Of a stretch of DNA of 64,000 bases, positions 62,150-64,000 are shown one piece after another. The stretch covers positions 3,923,739 to 3,987,738 of the forward strand of contig JAQFVV010000042.1 in the NCBI GenBank assembly GCA_028023455.1, written 5' to 3'. The DNA is from Epiperipatus broadwayi (taxonomy: Eukaryota; Onychophora; Udeonychophora; Euonychophora; Peripatidae). The notes below the pieces were generated by a model. It made no database searches and was not told where the DNA came from. It was given only the letters and a program-made list of their open reading frames with translations. The position numbers and the translations under genes are program-made. Position 1 is the stretch's first letter, and the number at the start of each line of letters is the position of its first letter.

Positions 62150-62960
62150 GCCACTGAAGGTTTAAGATGTATTTTGGGATATCCAGACAAAATGTTAAAT
62201 GCAAGATTTTTGATCATTATCATTCCACTACAGAATGAAGATCTCTCCAAGTTTAATCCAATTTTTCTTTATCCACATCATTCCAGTAAAATTCCTTATC
62301 ACATCCAATCAGCTCATACATAGTCTTTTACAATCTTGTATCTAATTTAAGACTTCAATTATCTATCTAATATATCTTCTTGCAATATATCCAGCCCAAC
62401 TCTATTTCAGACTTTTAATTCTTTTAATGATGTCAATAATATATGTTTATTATCTAACCCGTGTATTTCATTTTCAATCCTTTCTTTTAACTGCCAATAT
62501 ACATTTTCTATATGTCTTTATCATATGAAGTCTCTGTATTGCTTATTTATTAAGCTTTCAAATCTCAAATCCATATATAAGAACTGGTAAAACACATCTA
62601 TTAAAAATCTATTTTTTCAAACATATAAGCATATTTCTTTCATATATTAAGTTATTTCTATAAAAAGTACTTAAAGTTTAATTCTGTGGTTAATTTCATC
62701 AATTATGTTTCCATATGTATTAATAATCTAATTAAATTTTCTCTTTCTGTAAAACACCAATGAACATTACTTTAGATATTTTTAAATGTATCTTTAATAC
62801 TACTTTAGAACTCTTATTTAATAGTTCTTGTAACATTTTCTAAAGCACTGAAGCATAATTTATCATCTATAAAATCTAGATGACTTAAATATGATTCACT
62901 CCCCCCTTTTAGCTTCTCATTTTATTACACAAAATAACTCCCATAAAATTTTTAAAAATA
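62150..62960 (-). pseudogene. RTE-type non-LTR retrotransposon 3' part, minus strand
   Basis: The minus strand reads LSHLDFIDDKLCFS (motif C, FADD to FIDD), SSKVVLKIHLKISKVMF, EINHRIKL, STFYRNNLIYERNMLICLKK, LPVLIYGFEI, IIDIIKRIKSLK and SWAGYIARRYI, ending near ILQWND. The same block order occurs at 59190-60545 (EINHRIKL, LPVITYESETF), so the two remnants belong to one family and are arranged tail to tail. Only the C-terminal half is present, with many stops. Confidence 0.75.
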
Positions 62961-63314
62961 AAATTTTGAAGATATGGAATCATTCTGACAGATTGGGCCA
63001 ACTAATCGTGACAATGATTTGTGCAGCCTCAAGTCATACATAAAAATAAATTTCAAATAAAAAAAACTTCAAATTTTATTTCGAAAGTATCTTGTTCAAT
63101 AACATTTTTAATAAAATGCATATCAAATGACTTGTCACAAAAATATTTATCATAACAACCATTATATCTCAAAAACAATATATTCTATCAAAAAATACTT
63201 CATACAAAACTTATTAGATTTTGTAATTCTACATTATTTTTGGCAAATAAAATTGTTCATAAAATGTATGCTTAATGAATTATCACAAATCATAATTTTG
63301 CTGATTATTCGATA
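62961..63314. other. AT-rich spacer
   Basis: Nothing recognised. It ends at the TA flank of TIR-family copy 5. Confidence 0.4.
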
Positions 63315-64000
63315 TACACCTGGGTCTCGTTTTATGCGGATTATTTTAATGTGATTTTGAAGTTATGCAATTCATTTTTCTTCTTAATATCTTTCATATT
63401 TCACTATATTTATTAGATATCAAGAAATTTAAATTATTAATAACTTTCTTTCACTTGAAATACTTTTTTTTTCTTCAAAAATATAACGTTATATTAGCAG
63501 CTAATGTGAATATGACCTGAAGCTTCTATGTAAATAACCTATTTATACTAATGAGTAAATAATAATAATAATAGATTTATACTTACATATAAAAATATCG
63601 CAATAAATATTCAAAAAAATTAAACTTTTAAAACGTATTTTGTTATATATAACAGAAATAAATAATCTTTTAGATTTTTAAAATAAAAAACGAAGATTTT
63701 ATAAACTGAAAATAATCTTTCTAATGATAATGTATAATCTTTTTGTTTTGATTGCGATTTCATTTTTTTAATATAGAAACAGAAAACAATTAACACGGCA
63801 TAAAGACTGAAAGTGGCGCTAGTTGTACATCACATCACGAATAAAAATAAAGTGGCTAACAGATTTCTCTGTGCATAACTGCTGAGAAATTCTTGACTTC
63901 GTTTAAGGAGAAGCCACAATACATTACATCACATCGAATATGATTTCTTACCAGTTTACAAACGAATGCTAGCAGTAATGATTAAAATATGCATGAAAAA
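63315..64000 (-). mobile_element. TIR-family DNA transposon, copy 5 (continues beyond the window)
   Basis: It starts with a perfect TACACCTGGGTCTCG and follows copy 4 closely: TATCAAGAAATTTAAATTAT, ATATTAGCAG-TAA-TGAATATG, ACTAATGAGTAAATAATAAT. It lacks the Penelope insertion; ATATCGCA joins AATAAATATTC at 63602/63603. Towards the window end it retains the relic frame resembling YDFLPVYKRM. The other terminus lies outside. Confidence 0.85.

Overview
The window is eukaryotic and very A+T-rich (roughly three quarters by eye). It looks like intergenic or intronic DNA of an invertebrate animal. That rests on its mobile elements: Penelope-like elements with GIY-YIG domains, RTE/CR1-like non-LTR retrotransposons, a Merlin (IS1016-type) DNA transposon, a TA-flanked terminal-inverted-repeat family and hammerhead-ribozyme-like repeat units. 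The mixture would suit an arthropod, mollusc, cnidarian or flatworm; I cannot name the species. No intact host protein-coding gene is recognisable, and every coding match I could make is to a broken transposable element.

Layout. 0-13 kb: two copies of a TIR family (527-1392, 5058-5859), a LINE 3' end (about 3995-4560), a G+C-richer block (7140-7560), a 700-bp dispersed repeat (7640-8345), and a minus-strand LINE (about 10440-13400) interrupted by a third TIR-family copy (11040-12106) and by a foldback element (12261-12493). 13-20 kb: AT-rich sequence with one G+C-rich block (16290-16730) carrying a TATA box and a donor-like splice site. 20-24 kb: a fourth TIR-family copy (21059-23965) split by a 5'-truncated Penelope-like element. 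A fifth copy at 63315 preserves the uninterrupted site. 25-30 kb: an inverted copy of the dispersed repeat and a 710-bp palindrome. 30.9-33.0 kb and 39.0-40.15 kb: three clusters of related 377-426-bp units carrying hammerhead-like motifs, in tandem and inverted arrangement. The last cluster runs straight into about 587 bp of uninterrupted (AAT)n. 34.85-35.80 kb: a Merlin element with an exact 8-bp target duplication. 40.8-41.5 kb: a 640-bp palindrome. 49.0-52.0 kb: a second, different Penelope-like element enclosed in terminal inverted repeats of about 300-400 bp that carry a tRNA-like segment; solitary relatives of that repeat lie at 20.2 and 41.6 kb. 58-63 kb: a tRNA-derived SINE-like unit and two RTE-type LINE remnants arranged tail to tail.

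The most interesting content is the hammerhead-bearing family. Three loci share a body sequence and a ribozyme core at the same relative position. Some cores keep every conserved core base (for example 40008-40037 and 32847-32874) and others are visibly mutated. This resembles animal retrozymes, non-autonomous elements proposed to spread through circular RNA. Penelope-like reverse transcriptases, suggested elsewhere as helpers for such RNAs, occur in the same window, but any link here is inference. The sequence cannot show expression or self-cleavage.
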